Assembly: GCA_028277625.1 (NCBI GenBank)
Contig: JANQFW010000069.1
Coordinates: forward strand, 1 to 56,459
Source: Candidatus Gastranaerophilales bacterium
GTDB lineage: Bacteria > Cyanobacteriota > Vampirovibrionia > Gastranaerophilales > JANQFW01
Reading direction: 5' to 3'
DNA length: 56,459 bases
Shown here: positions 18,401 through 26,244 of the stretch, one piece after another
Position numbering within the stretch: the stretch's first letter is position 1
Layout of the letters: each line of letters begins with the position of its first letter
The notes under the pieces: generated by a model
What the model saw: only the letters and a program-made list of their open reading frames with translations
What the model was told of the DNA's origin: nothing
Databases searched by the model: none
Made by a program: the position numbers and the translations under genes

Positions 18401-19051
18401 ATCTGCTATCTCATAGCCAGTAAATCTATTTTTTTCATCAAAGGTTTTAGCATCAAGAAGGTCTTTAAGAATTTTTTCTTTTTCTGGCTTACAATATTTG
18501 AGGATACCTACTATATCATAGCCATCAAATCTATTTTTTCCATCAAAAGTATTAGCATCAATAAGGTATTTAAGGATTTTTTCATTTTCTGGCCTACAAT
18601 ATTTGAGGATATCTAATATATCATAGCCCTTAAATCTATTTTTTCCGTCAAAAGTATTAGCATCAGTAAGGTGTTTAAGGATTTTTTCATTTTCTGGCTT
18701 GCAGTCTTTAAGTATATCAGCTATATCAAATCCATCAAATCTATTTTTTTCATCAAAGGTTTTAGCATCAAGAAGGTCTTTAAGCGTTTTTTCATTTTCT
18801 GGCTTACAGGATTGAAGTATATTTGCTATCTCAGCTTCATTAAATCTTTTTTCTCTACTAAAAGTTGATTTTTTAATAGTTAATTTTTTAAGTTCTTTAT
18901 GCAGCTTTAACTTAAATTGTTCTTCTCTACCTGTAAAGGCAAAATTTCTACCCCTAAAACTAAGAGCTTGATCAGTGTGATTTTGTTTAGCCTGTCTTTG
19001 TATTGCTCTTTGTTTAAAAGAATTAGCTCCTGATATTGTGCTTGTTCTCAT
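15449..19051 (-). CDS. 1200-residue repeat protein with possible ADP-ribosyltransferase-like C terminus
   Basis: Family not firmly recognised. Residues 1-60 are basic, without signal peptide, and hold two F-x-G-R motifs (LSFRGR, FAFTGRE). Residues about 63-550 are 13-14 tandem units of 35-36 residues, such as FDGYDIVGILKYCKPEKEK, probably an alpha-helical solenoid. Residues about 550-950 are helical and unassigned. The last 200 residues contain GVLSTSLV (Ser1014-Thr-Ser1016), then YGFVLEL, and later EHNELITYAAKPMAIFA (Glu1141, Glu1144). The order S-T-S strand followed by an acidic strand is that of R-S-E-type ADP-ribosyltransferases, but the catalytic arginine is unclear and E-V-E at 1110-1112 is an alternative acidic site. 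A remnant of a paralog lies at 7184-7368. Confidence 0.6.
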   Translation of the reverse strand: MRTSTISGANSFKQRAIQRQAKQNHTDQALSFRGRNFAFTGREEQFKLKLHKELKKLTIKKSTFSREKRFNEAEIANILQSCKPENEKTLKDLLDAKTFDEKNRFDGFDIADILKDCKPENEKILKHLTDANTFDGKNRFKGYDILDILKYCRPENEKILKYLIDANTFDGKNRFDGYDIVGILKYCKPEKEKILKDLLDAKTFDEKNRFTGYEIADILKHCKPENEKILKYLLDAKTFDGKNKFNKHSITSILNDYKPQKEKILKDLLDGAKSLTECEITDLLKFCYPEEEKILKVLLDAKTFDGQNKIKNYEIKSILRLCKSGDEKFLKILLDTTVVDQNNIDIDEYGYRITLILKGRDQKPKIKELLDKLFDAKTTDGKHNRFSGDDIIVIHKNWKSEKEELLDKLIGLKTIDNQDYIFSGNDISDMFKNWKPEKEGLLDRFISLKTIDGKHNLFSGSNISDILKCWKPKNEKVLDRLIALKAIDDEHNRFSGNTIIDILKCWKPKNEKILDRLIALKSIDDQDYMLSDKNIYELFEIFSFQDTDISFLIQSDGEGLTREEKKSLLCPLSTNGDYFQQTVKGLKELGLENELVNEIIETDPAVLLRKVIKSLKNSVKVNPLSDQVRKNFFDSVNNIDKSLINFDFEKMKLDYPTQSFVSDLSDNLQGLTLKQKREVFNYYNFNLDDDKKLTGYPVVLDTQDESVKEPGIPEEQKKAIENVIKKFTVNNKITLSDEYKSLEADLNNIVKALPELLTPIGKSQHNKQEYSTFGYITNYLSVFFMPAGNSQNSTQECALNMHQLKVLKNFTTNSDYCKLTDNDKKIGKLAILAHVDSPIDAYSIMKKLKLSPFEHERVVGLIKNRHWSEELSNGQKTAEDIAFEFRKPGDFEIAKIFAEADLKSVNDNVQNSTEPSTSKTLEENLKDNINKVQPLVDKIQSTGVWLPRTRLSEKTTYTKNLNGVNGKLKIIDIKPKEPEDFYGVIHAIEPYNFTKRKAEMFSHLEDEGSEGVLSTSLVTNNKFNTFNNKKYGFVLELDPSNIAAISKSNMDSGYKKDTNAFKSYLFATPGNNYDKKRTEFSDRLKLKLKIDETKYRGLYKELSQKQDLQEVEASSNDPNSKLHGAYNSIKDTLAEFLNLSEHNELITYAAKPMAIFAKDNKCEYVDGYNVGNLEKKLNNMPQGLKEYAAEHDLPILNVTV
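17401..18865 (-). repeat. In-frame tandem repeat tract of 105-108 bp units
   Basis: Thirteen to fourteen units inside the 1200-residue gene. Units nearer the gene start are 35 codons (T-F-D-x-K-N-R-F...), those after about residue 340 are 36 codons (T-I-D-x-x-H-N-x-F-S-G...), giving two subfamilies. Neighbouring units share long DNA identity, so unit number can change by recombination. Confidence 0.85.
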
Positions 19052-19157
19052 TGTTATTCTTTCTCTTCTCTTACTACCTTAAAAGCAATGAATTTAAATA
19101 ATTTCATCAAGTTTTGTAACAAATTTGAATGCAGCCTGAAATGAGGCGAATTCTGAT

Positions 19158-20180
19158 TTAAATTGCTTTCCCAAGCCTCAATATTGCATTTTTAGACTGC
19201 TTGTCTTTAGGGTTAAGCTTTATGCACTTGGCATAATACTTTTTCGCAAGGTTTCTTTCATTCAATTTTTCTAAAATATGAGCAATATTATAATACGCAT
19301 CTATACTCAAAGGGTTTAACTTTACAGAGCGATAAAATGATTCCAATGAATTATAGTACATCGCCTTTTTATAATAAATACTACCAAGATTAAAATGCGC
19401 CAACATAAACCCAGGGCTAATCTCAATTAATTGCTTTAACACTTCCTTTGATTTATCCAGCTTATTGTCTTTTCTTAAACAAACCGCATAGCTAAACAAA
19501 AGCTCTATCCGGTTAGGCTTTTTACTAAGAGCCTTTTTATAAGCTTTTGATGCAAATTGATACCGACTGATTTTTTCAAAATTCCCGGCAATTTCCGCCA
19601 AATTCCAAACATTATTAGCAGAATACGCCATAGCCCTTTCAAGATTTTTTTCAGCCTTATATACATCCCCCCGTTCAATAAAAACACGTGCATCATCAAT
19701 AAGAGCTTTATAATCATTTTGAGCCTCTTCCTCAGTCTGTACGCTGCCGCTTGTAAGGTTTACGAAAGACTTATTTTTATTTCTCAATTTTGCAAGGCTA
19801 ATATTATGAACTCTTTTTTTCCTGTTTTTAGAACTTGCATCAGTATTTTTTTGAACCGATCCTTTTATAACCCTAGTATATTTTTCTTTGTTAAAAGTTA
19901 ATAACTCCGAAGGCACATTATTATTTAATGCATTATATGAATCCTTATTAAACAAAAAACCCAACTGAATGTCATTATCGTTATTTTTAGCTAAAATAGT
20001 TGCCTCAGGGGCGCTACTAAACCTCTTTAGGTTTGTTACCCTAATCTTAAATTTTTTAGTAGCATGTTTACTAGCTGGTTGATCAATATTGCCACTTCCA
20101 AAAGAATAATTCATCGAAATAGCATATAGTCCAACCAGGCTAACCAAGTATAATAAATTTTTCGCTGGTGTAAAATTCAT
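19158..20180 (-). CDS. TPR protein with N-terminal anchor
   Basis: 340 residues. A hydrophobic segment at about 8-25 (LLYLVSLVGLYAISMNYSFG) is a signal peptide or anchor. Residues 40-150 are a basic, Lys/Asn-rich linker. Residues about 160-335 hold four to five TPR units, e.g. AMYYNSLESFYRSVKLNPLS. The domain order is close to that of the TPR protein at 2419. It starts about 220 bp from the divergent HU gene and ends 107 bp before the 1200-residue gene on the same strand, so the two may share a transcript. Confidence 0.82.
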   Translation of the reverse strand: MNFTPAKNLLYLVSLVGLYAISMNYSFGSGNIDQPASKHATKKFKIRVTNLKRFSSAPEATILAKNNDNDIQLGFLFNKDSYNALNNNVPSELLTFNKEKYTRVIKGSVQKNTDASSKNRKKRVHNISLAKLRNKNKSFVNLTSGSVQTEEEAQNDYKALIDDARVFIERGDVYKAEKNLERAMAYSANNVWNLAEIAGNFEKISRYQFASKAYKKALSKKPNRIELLFSYAVCLRKDNKLDKSKEVLKQLIEISPGFMLAHFNLGSIYYKKAMYYNSLESFYRSVKLNPLSIDAYYNIAHILEKLNERNLAKKYYAKCIKLNPKDKQSKNAILRLGKAI

Positions 20181-20326
20181 TTTTCCTAATTTAAACTTTA
20201 AATAATTTATAAAAAGTTAAGTTATTACATTATTTTAATGTATTTTTGAGGTTTAGTTTAATTATACAATTATATAAGCGCCTAAGATTCCTTCAAAAAA
20301 ATTAGAAATTAAATAAAAAAAAGCAC

Positions 20327-20354
20327 TTGCTAAATTTGGAGAAATAAATATAAT
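20327..20354 (+). promoter_or_regulatory. Sigma-70-type promoter of the HU gene
   Basis: TTGCTA (20327-20332), 16-bp spacer, TATAAT (20349-20354). The HU start codon is 43 bp downstream of the -10 box. Confidence 0.65.
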
Positions 20355-20396
20355 AGAAATTGTGAATATCTTAGATTTATGGAAGGAGTTCAGAGG

Positions 20397-20675
20397 ATGA
20401 ATAAGGAAGAATTGGTACAAGAAGTTGCTAAAAAGGCAAAAGTTACACAAAAAGAAGTTGCTGAAATTTTAACAACATTCATCGATGTTGTAGAAAGAAC
20501 TGTAGCTAAGGGAAAAAAAGTAACTTTAGTTGGATTTGGTACATTTGAGCCACGTAAAAGAGCTGAAAGAACAGGTAGAAATCCTCAAACTGGTAAAGAA
20601 ATTACTATACCGGCAAAAACAGTACCTACATTTACAGCTGGTAAAAAATTCAAAGAAATGGTTAATAAAAAATAA
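20397..20675 (+). CDS. hup: HU-family DNA-binding protein
   Basis: 92 residues from the ATG at 20397. AAGGAG lies nine bases upstream, and an earlier in-frame ATG at 20379 lacks a site. The whole HU fold is present: MNKEELVQEVAKKAK, then VTLVGFGTFEPRKRAERTG, the flexible arm with GRNPQTGKEITIPAK, and the closing TFTAGKKFKEMVN. The R-x-P-Q-T pattern with the intercalating proline is intact. HU bends and compacts DNA as a dimer. One gene behind its own promoter and terminator, as expected for an abundant nucleoid protein. Confidence 0.96.
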   Translation: MNKEELVQEVAKKAKVTQKEVAEILTTFIDVVERTVAKGKKVTLVGFGTFEPRKRAERTGRNPQTGKEITIPAKTVPTFTAGKKFKEMVNKK

Positions 20676-20712
20676 GAATGAATTTTTATTTTTTATTTGT
20701 AAAAGTTTTGGT

Positions 20713-20738
20713 AAAAGACTGTCACTTGGCAGTCTTTT
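20713..20738 (+). terminator. Rho-independent terminator of the HU gene
   Basis: AAAAGACTG (20713-20721) pairs with CAGTCTTTT (20730-20738). Confidence 0.85.
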
Positions 20739-20995
20739 ATTAATGCTTAATTTTTTATTTCCTTTACTTCTTTGTTAGGATTGCATTTTGAAAAAATAGC
20801 GTTTAAAATGTACTGTAGATAATAAAATTGGGAAAGAGTAAATAATTTTTTAAAAAAGAATATATAATATTTCTTAATATTTTCCCAAAACTTGTTTAAA
20901 AAACAAAAATTATGGGAATAAAATCTATAGTATCCTAATAATAAAAAGAGTCATTTGTTTACAAGGAAGTATTAAAGGATTTAAGGAGTGACTTT

Positions 20996-22768
20996 ATGTC
21001 AATAAGCATGAGTGGTGTGGGTTCAGGATTGCCCGTAAACGACTGGATAAATGCATTGGTTCAGGCTGATTCAATTCCTTTAAATAATTATGAAGTAGAA
21101 AAAGGCGAATTAAAAACAGCACAAACAACTCTTAAAACAGTAAACGCAAAAGTTACATCTTTAAGATCAGCTGTAGAAAAAATAACAGATGCAAATCTAT
21201 CACCAGCATTTGACTTATTTGACAAAAGAAGTGTTTCCAGCTCAGATAAAACATCTGTAGCTGCCCTTGTAAATACAAAAGCAGTATCACAAAATATAAC
21301 CGTAAAAGTTGAAAACCTTGCAACATCAACCAAAGCAGAAAGCTTAACAAGTATTGCAAAAAATGCTGAAGGTTCAGAAAAAATTACATCTCTAGGCAAC
21401 GGCCAAGGGACAACAGGCACATTTAGCATTTATGTAGATGGTGAAAAACAAGAATTTGAAATAGAAGAAGACGACACTATAGATGATGTTATAGGCAAAA
21501 TAAATGAAAAAACAACCGATACAGGTGTAAGCGCAGAATTAACCGAAGGCAAGATAAAACTATCATCTGCAAACTCATCAAACTTTGTACTTGGATCAAG
21601 TAGCGATTCAAGCAATTTTCTTAATATAACACACCTTGCAACCGCAAAAATAGCTGATGATGATTCTTTCTCAAGTGAATACAATATAAGCAGCATGGAC
21701 ACCTCTGGTAAGGTCTTAAGTACCGCAAACTTAGCTGATGGTATTACAGCAGGCAATTTTACAATTGGCAATGCTACTTTTGAAATTAACGAAAACACTG
21801 ACCTCTCTGACCTCATCGGAGCAATTAATAGCAATGAAGATGCCGGAGTAATCGCATCTCTTGATTTATTAAATAATAAGTTAAACCTAGTTGCAAAAGA
21901 TGCTGGACAAGTTGCTATAAACCTTCAAGACGGTGATAACGATGACGACACCGATGATAGTAACTTCTTAACTAAAATGGGATTAATAACAGAAGAAGGT
22001 GACAGCTTATCCTCACAAACATTAGGGACAAATGCAAAATTCTATCTTAATGAGTCAAATAACCCTATAGAAGCTACATCCAATATTGTAACCGGAGATG
22101 TTACAGGCTTAAACGGCGTAACACTAAAGTTAAAAGCCGTTACTGCCGAAGATGAAGACCCAATTGAAATAAAAATAGAACAAGATACAGATGCGTTGAC
22201 TACTGCAATGACAAGCCTAATAACTAAGGTTAATGATGTAGTTGCAGAAATAGATAGCACTACAGCATTTGAAGGCGACTTAAGTGGAGAGTACTCGCTA
22301 AAGTCATTTAGAAACACATTGAAAATGACTATGTCTAATAGGGTAGATTCTCTTGAGGAATATACCACTACTGCCCAAATAGGCATATCGACCGGAGAAG
22401 TAGGCCTTAGCAAAAACGCAGATATAACCAAATACAGCCTTGATTCGGAAAAATTTCTCGAAGCACTGGCCGCCAATCCAGATGAAGTAAAAGCACTATT
22501 AATAGGTGATAAAGAGAAAGGCATAACAGGTGTATTCCAACAGCTGGAAGACAAAGTAGAAAGTATGTTAGATCCAGTAAACGGTTACTTTGCATCACGC
22601 GACAAAACTTACACTACAATGCTAGACGATGTAGATGAGTCTATTACCAAAACAAAAGAGCGCATTGACAATCAACGAAAAATATATGAATTGAAGTTTG
22701 CTAGTATGGATAGAACTATTTCTGAAATGCGAAGCCAAAGTGCATTCTCTACAATGTATGGCATATAA
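20996..22768 (+). CDS. fliD: Flagellar filament cap protein FliD (HAP2)
   Basis: 590 residues with AGGAG before the ATG. The N-terminal FliD domain is clear: MSGVGSGLPVNDWINALVQA and the following heptad-rich helix, then NITVKVENLATSTKAES. The middle repeats beta-rich modules (FSIYVDGEKQEFEIEEDDTI). The C-terminal domain ends in a coiled coil (RIDNQRKIYELKFASMDRTI) and the usual S-x-F-S-T-M-Y-G end. FliD caps the growing filament and folds flagellin there. Length is at the upper end for the family. It stands alone, away from other flagellar genes. Confidence 0.93.
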   Translation: MSISMSGVGSGLPVNDWINALVQADSIPLNNYEVEKGELKTAQTTLKTVNAKVTSLRSAVEKITDANLSPAFDLFDKRSVSSSDKTSVAALVNTKAVSQNITVKVENLATSTKAESLTSIAKNAEGSEKITSLGNGQGTTGTFSIYVDGEKQEFEIEEDDTIDDVIGKINEKTTDTGVSAELTEGKIKLSSANSSNFVLGSSSDSSNFLNITHLATAKIADDDSFSSEYNISSMDTSGKVLSTANLADGITAGNFTIGNATFEINENTDLSDLIGAINSNEDAGVIASLDLLNNKLNLVAKDAGQVAINLQDGDNDDDTDDSNFLTKMGLITEEGDSLSSQTLGTNAKFYLNESNNPIEATSNIVTGDVTGLNGVTLKLKAVTAEDEDPIEIKIEQDTDALTTAMTSLITKVNDVVAEIDSTTAFEGDLSGEYSLKSFRNTLKMTMSNRVDSLEEYTTTAQIGISTGEVGLSKNADITKYSLDSEKFLEALAANPDEVKALLIGDKEKGITGVFQQLEDKVESMLDPVNGYFASRDKTYTTMLDDVDESITKTKERIDNQRKIYELKFASMDRTISEMRSQSAFSTMYGI

Positions 22769-22801
22769 AGATTAGACAATAAAATTTCTATTTACTAGAT
22801 A

Positions 22802-22830
22802 GAAAAAACGACCCAAAAGGTCGTTTTTTC
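22802..22830. terminator. Bidirectional terminator between fliD and the HEAT-repeat gene
   Basis: Perfect 12-bp stem GAAAAAACGACC/GGTCGTTTTTTC (22802-22813 with 22819-22830) with A/T runs on both sides. Confidence 0.9.
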
Positions 22831-22863
22831 TAATTATCTATGTTTTTATTTTAGTTTAATTTA

Positions 22864-23715
22864 CTATTTTGTTGCTACTTTTTTATTTACTGCTCCTGGA
22901 ACATTTTGCCAGTTAGCTGCCATTATTTTCTTAAACGCTTTTAATGCTGTATCTTCTAATTCACCTAATTCATCAGCTTGCATAATAAGTTCTCTTAGAG
23001 GCAGTAAAGCTCTTTGATCTCTTAGCACACCTAATGCTGCTGCGGCACCAGCTCTTACTAGTTCATTTTCCTGTTCATCTTTTAAGACATCTATTAATGC
23101 TGGGACTGCTTCAGTACCACCAAGTTTACCTAAAGATGTAACAGCGTAAATCCTTACATTAACCCATTCATCTTTTAACATTTTAATAACAGGTTTTACA
23201 GCTTTAGTATCACCTAGTTCACCAAGAGCTCTTGTTGCATCACAACGTACGTTAACTTTTTCGTGTTGAGTAGATTCAATTAATGCTTCTACTGCGATTG
23301 GTCCGATTTCAATTAAAGCATCTGTTGCTGTAATACAAACTTGACTATTTTCATCACTTAAAGCCTCTACTAATGGCTCTACAACTTCTGTACCACCTAA
23401 ACGACCTAGAGCTCTTGCTGCTCTTACTCTAACGTCGACATTTCTGTCTTCCCTTAAAGATTCAATTAAGTGAGGAGTTGCTGCTATATCACCAAGCTCT
23501 CCTAAAGCTCTTGCTGCATACAATCTAACTGAACCATTTTTATCATGTTTAAGTACGTCTATTAAAGGCTCAACTGCTCTTGAATCACCAAGCTCACCTA
23601 AAACACGGGCTGCGTTATAGCGAACTTTTTCAGAATTACTATTTTTTAATTCATATATTAACTCATCAAAAGTTTTTTCGCTTCTTTTTTTTCTGCTACT
23701 TAATTTAACGCCCAT
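22864..23715 (-). CDS. HEAT-repeat protein (PBS-lyase-type repeats)
   Basis: 283 residues from the ATG at 23715, which has a strong GGAGG six bases upstream. An ATG six codons earlier would bury that site. About eight HEAT-like units of 31 residues carry the signature VRYNAARVLGELGD and AVEPLIDVLKD. Phycobilisome lyases use the same repeats, but the protein is all repeat with no lyase-specific part, so it is more likely a scaffold. The N-terminal basic stretch SSRKKRSEK precedes the first unit. Its partner is unknown. Confidence 0.85.
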   Translation of the reverse strand: MGVKLSSRKKRSEKTFDELIYELKNSNSEKVRYNAARVLGELGDSRAVEPLIDVLKHDKNGSVRLYAARALGELGDIAATPHLIESLREDRNVDVRVRAARALGRLGGTEVVEPLVEALSDENSQVCITATDALIEIGPIAVEALIESTQHEKVNVRCDATRALGELGDTKAVKPVIKMLKDEWVNVRIYAVTSLGKLGGTEAVPALIDVLKDEQENELVRAGAAAALGVLRDQRALLPLRELIMQADELGELEDTALKAFKKIMAANWQNVPGAVNKKVATK

Positions 23716-24599
23716 TTTATTTGTTTCCTCCAACGGTTCCCTTCACGTTACGACATAAATAGCACCTCCCATTTTCATTTACTTTGTTTTTTCTTATCTT
23801 ACATATTACCCATTATTTTAAAAACAAGTTGTAAGAATTAATTGCTAAATAAAAATGGAATGTTTCTAATTTTTAATATTTATGTAATCTCATACTGATA
23901 TATCTTTTATATTAAGAGTATAAATAACACTAATTTCATTAATTATAATATTAACATATTTTCAAGGAATTTCACCATTTGTGTTACATTTTTTAATGTC
24001 ATTTTTTGTTTTTTTTTATAATTTAAAAGACTATAAAATAATAACTTATTTATCAACTCTACAGTCTCTTAACAAAATGATACATTATATAACCGATACA
24101 AAAAGTAAACTACCTTTAAACTAATTATATTGCAATGCTACAACCGGTTAAAATAAAAAAGAAAAAACTATTAAATTTAAAAAGCTATTATAAAAAAGAA
24201 CAAATATTAAATCTGTTTTGTTTTTATATTAATAAGCAATACTATTACACTACAACATCAATGTAGTTTATTATGGCAAATTAACAGTTCTGAAGATTCA
24301 TTGTACTTTATTAAAATTATTCCAGAGTAAAGAGTTATTAGAGAGTGACAGAAATTAAAAACTAAACCAAAATCCTATTCATAATTGAATAAGGCAATTC
24401 TAAATTTTATTAAAGACAAAGAGTAGTGTGATGGTCATCACCTTTCTTATCTTATGTCGTCGCTATAAACTTTTGATATAGCTTAAGTTTAATTGAAAAC
24501 ATCAGAACTCGATAGACCACTATCACTATCAAAAGTAGTATATAGACTTAAATGATAAGTACTAAAAAGATTGTCTAATATAAAGAGGAGCGTCTAGAA
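23716..24599. other. Long AT-rich intergenic region
   Basis: Contains the decayed small-protein copy at 24429-24530. Apart from that, no ORF or stable hairpin is visible. Promoters of the two divergent neighbours must lie here. Confidence 0.5.
24429..24530 (-). pseudogene. Decayed fragment of the small-protein family
   Basis: Read on the minus strand, it matches the 3' half of the 6562-7116 gene with many substitutions: GTGATGGTCATCACCTTT and GTCGTCGCTATAAACTTTTG are recognisable, but the reading frame is lost. Confidence 0.6.
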
Positions 24600-25769
24600 A
24601 TGATTTCTAACCCTACTATTAATTTAATTGGCAACCAGAATATACTAAAGCAGCTATTAATAATTGCCGATTTATCACCTCAACAGAGTTCTATATTTGG
24701 CAATGGGGGATGCAATTGTTCAACTAAATCACTTCCGCAAGCTACGCAGAATAAGGGGATCGCAAATCAAGGTTTTGGCGGAAATAATTTAGGTCAATAT
24801 ACTCAACAAAGCCCTCAAGTAATAAATGGAAAAGGCATTAACCTGCAGCAAAACTTCCCTATGCAGGGCGCCCCAAAAGTGTTAGTAGTAAATAATAATG
24901 TAAATATATTAAACGGAAGACCTGTAGCCTGTCCACAACCTGGAGGACAACCTCCAGCTACTAATACACCTGCGGGAATTCCTCAACCTAATCAAAAACC
25001 AGTAGGCCAACCACAACAAATGTATCCACCACAATATGCTCAAATGGGCAATCAAAGGCGACCAAACGCAGGCTTAGTTGGTGGCCAACCACAACAAATG
25101 TACCCACCACAATATGCTCAAATAAATAATCAAATGTCACTCGGTGCAGGCTCAATTGGCGGACAAGCACAACAAATGTACCCATCACCAGGTGTTGCAA
25201 TGAATAGTCAAATGTCACTCGGTGCAGGATCAGTTGGCGGGCAGCAGCAATCAATGCCTGGAAGAGCAATACCTCAACAAATGCCTCCAGCAGGAATGCT
25301 GCCAATGGCTTCACCGATGATGGCCAGACCTGCTATGCAACCACAAATGTATCCGCCAATGCCTACACCAATGGCAGCAGCACCTATGCAACCACAAATG
25401 TATCCAACTATGACTTCACCAATGGCAGCAGCGCCTATGCAACCGCAAATGTATCCAACTATGACTTCACCAATGGCAGCAGCACCTATGCAACCGCAAA
25501 TGTATCCGCCGCCTACACCAATGGCAGCAGCACCTATACAACCACAAATGTATCCAACTATGACTTCACCAATGGCAGCAGCACCTATGCAGCCGCAAAT
25601 GTATCCAACTATGACTTCACCAATGGCAGCCCCACCTATGCAATCACAAATGGCGCCAGCTATGACAGGAGCACCAATGCTACCTACTCCGGCTGGGACT
25701 ATTGGCGTTGGGTCAGCAGGTCAATACCCGCCACCGGCAGTATATCAGTCAAATCAATATATACAGTAA
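24600..25769 (+). CDS. Pro/Met/Gln-rich low-complexity repeat protein
   Basis: Function not recognised. 389 residues with GAGGAG nine bases before the ATG. Residues 1-45 are the only ordinary sequence (an amphipathic helix, then a Cys pair in NGGCNCSTK). Residues about 136-215 contain three units of about 26 residues around GGQPQQMYPPQYAQ. Residues about 246-352 contain six units of about 17 residues built on MQPQMYPTMTSPMAAAP. There is no signal peptide or membrane helix. Met and Gln are unusually frequent, as in proteins that form adhesive or phase-separating material. A strong terminator follows. Confidence 0.7.
   Translation: MISNPTINLIGNQNILKQLLIIADLSPQQSSIFGNGGCNCSTKSLPQATQNKGIANQGFGGNNLGQYTQQSPQVINGKGINLQQNFPMQGAPKVLVVNNNVNILNGRPVACPQPGGQPPATNTPAGIPQPNQKPVGQPQQMYPPQYAQMGNQRRPNAGLVGGQPQQMYPPQYAQINNQMSLGAGSIGGQAQQMYPSPGVAMNSQMSLGAGSVGGQQQSMPGRAIPQQMPPAGMLPMASPMMARPAMQPQMYPPMPTPMAAAPMQPQMYPTMTSPMAAAPMQPQMYPTMTSPMAAAPMQPQMYPPPTPMAAAPIQPQMYPTMTSPMAAAPMQPQMYPTMTSPMAAPPMQSQMAPAMTGAPMLPTPAGTIGVGSAGQYPPPAVYQSNQYIQ
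25005..25245 (+). repeat. Tandem repeat of about 78 bp, three units
   Basis: In-frame units starting at the G-G-Q-x-Q-Q-M-Y-P motif of the Pro/Met/Gln-rich protein. Confidence 0.8.
25335..25655 (+). repeat. Tandem repeat of 51 bp, about six units
   Basis: In-frame units of 17 codons (MQPQMYPTMTSPMAAAP). One unit is shortened. Near-identical DNA between units suggests recent expansion. Confidence 0.88.
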
Positions 25770-25878
25770 CCCTATACTAAAAGAAGAGTAATATTAAATT
25801 TATCTTTAAATCAGTAAAAAATACTAATAGAATAATCAAGAGAAAATATTATAGTAATAAAATTAAGTAAGTAGACAA

Positions 25879-25920
25879 AAGTTATCTTATATTAACTCAT
25901 TAAAAGATAACTTTTTTTTT
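25879..25920 (+). terminator. Terminator after the Pro/Met/Gln-rich gene
   Basis: AAGTTATCTT (25879-25888) pairs with AAGATAACTT (25904-25913), followed by nine T. Confidence 0.85.
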
Positions 25921-26101
25921 GCGCTGATTTTAGTTTACATTTTTTAATAAATTTTTTATATAATTTACGCATATATAAAATGAATTAAGTATAAAACAAA
26001 TAAATAATTATTATGTCAAACTTTATTTTTATTTTATATTTTGAAAAAATTTTTAAATTAAAAAAGGAAATTTTTTTTGTGTTGGAGTGTTCATAATAAT
26101 G

Positions 26102-26188
26102 TATAATGTAAAAAATACACTCTCTCTCAATGTAGTAACTCTCTCAATATAGCAAGTTTAAGAGGTTTTTAAAAAACCTCTTTTTTTT
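26102..26188 (+). ncRNA. Candidate small RNA or leader with its own terminator
   Basis: A -10 box TATAAT (26102-26107) is followed by about 45 bases with two copies of ACTCTCTCAAT and then a perfect 10-bp hairpin (26161-26170 with 26172-26181) ending in eight T. A transcript of about 75 nt is predicted, with no ORF. The -35 box is poor. An attenuator ahead of the polysaccharide operon at 26245 is an equal possibility. Confidence 0.4.
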
Positions 26189-26244
26189 ATATTAAAATAT
26201 CTGGTATGATTTATACTATTTAATTACAGAAATTTTATTAATAC

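Noticed and set aside
17401-18865. Regular repeats that might suggest a CRISPR array
   Set aside because: The unit is 105-108 bp, in frame with a protein, with no unique spacers and no cas genes.
17526-18868. Long open frames on the plus strand across the repeat region
   Set aside because: They are antisense to the 35-36-codon repeats; periodicity keeps stops out of the opposite frame.
20530-20778. 82-codon plus-strand frame overlapping HU
   Set aside because: Alternative frame of the HU gene and its terminator; HU is unmistakable.
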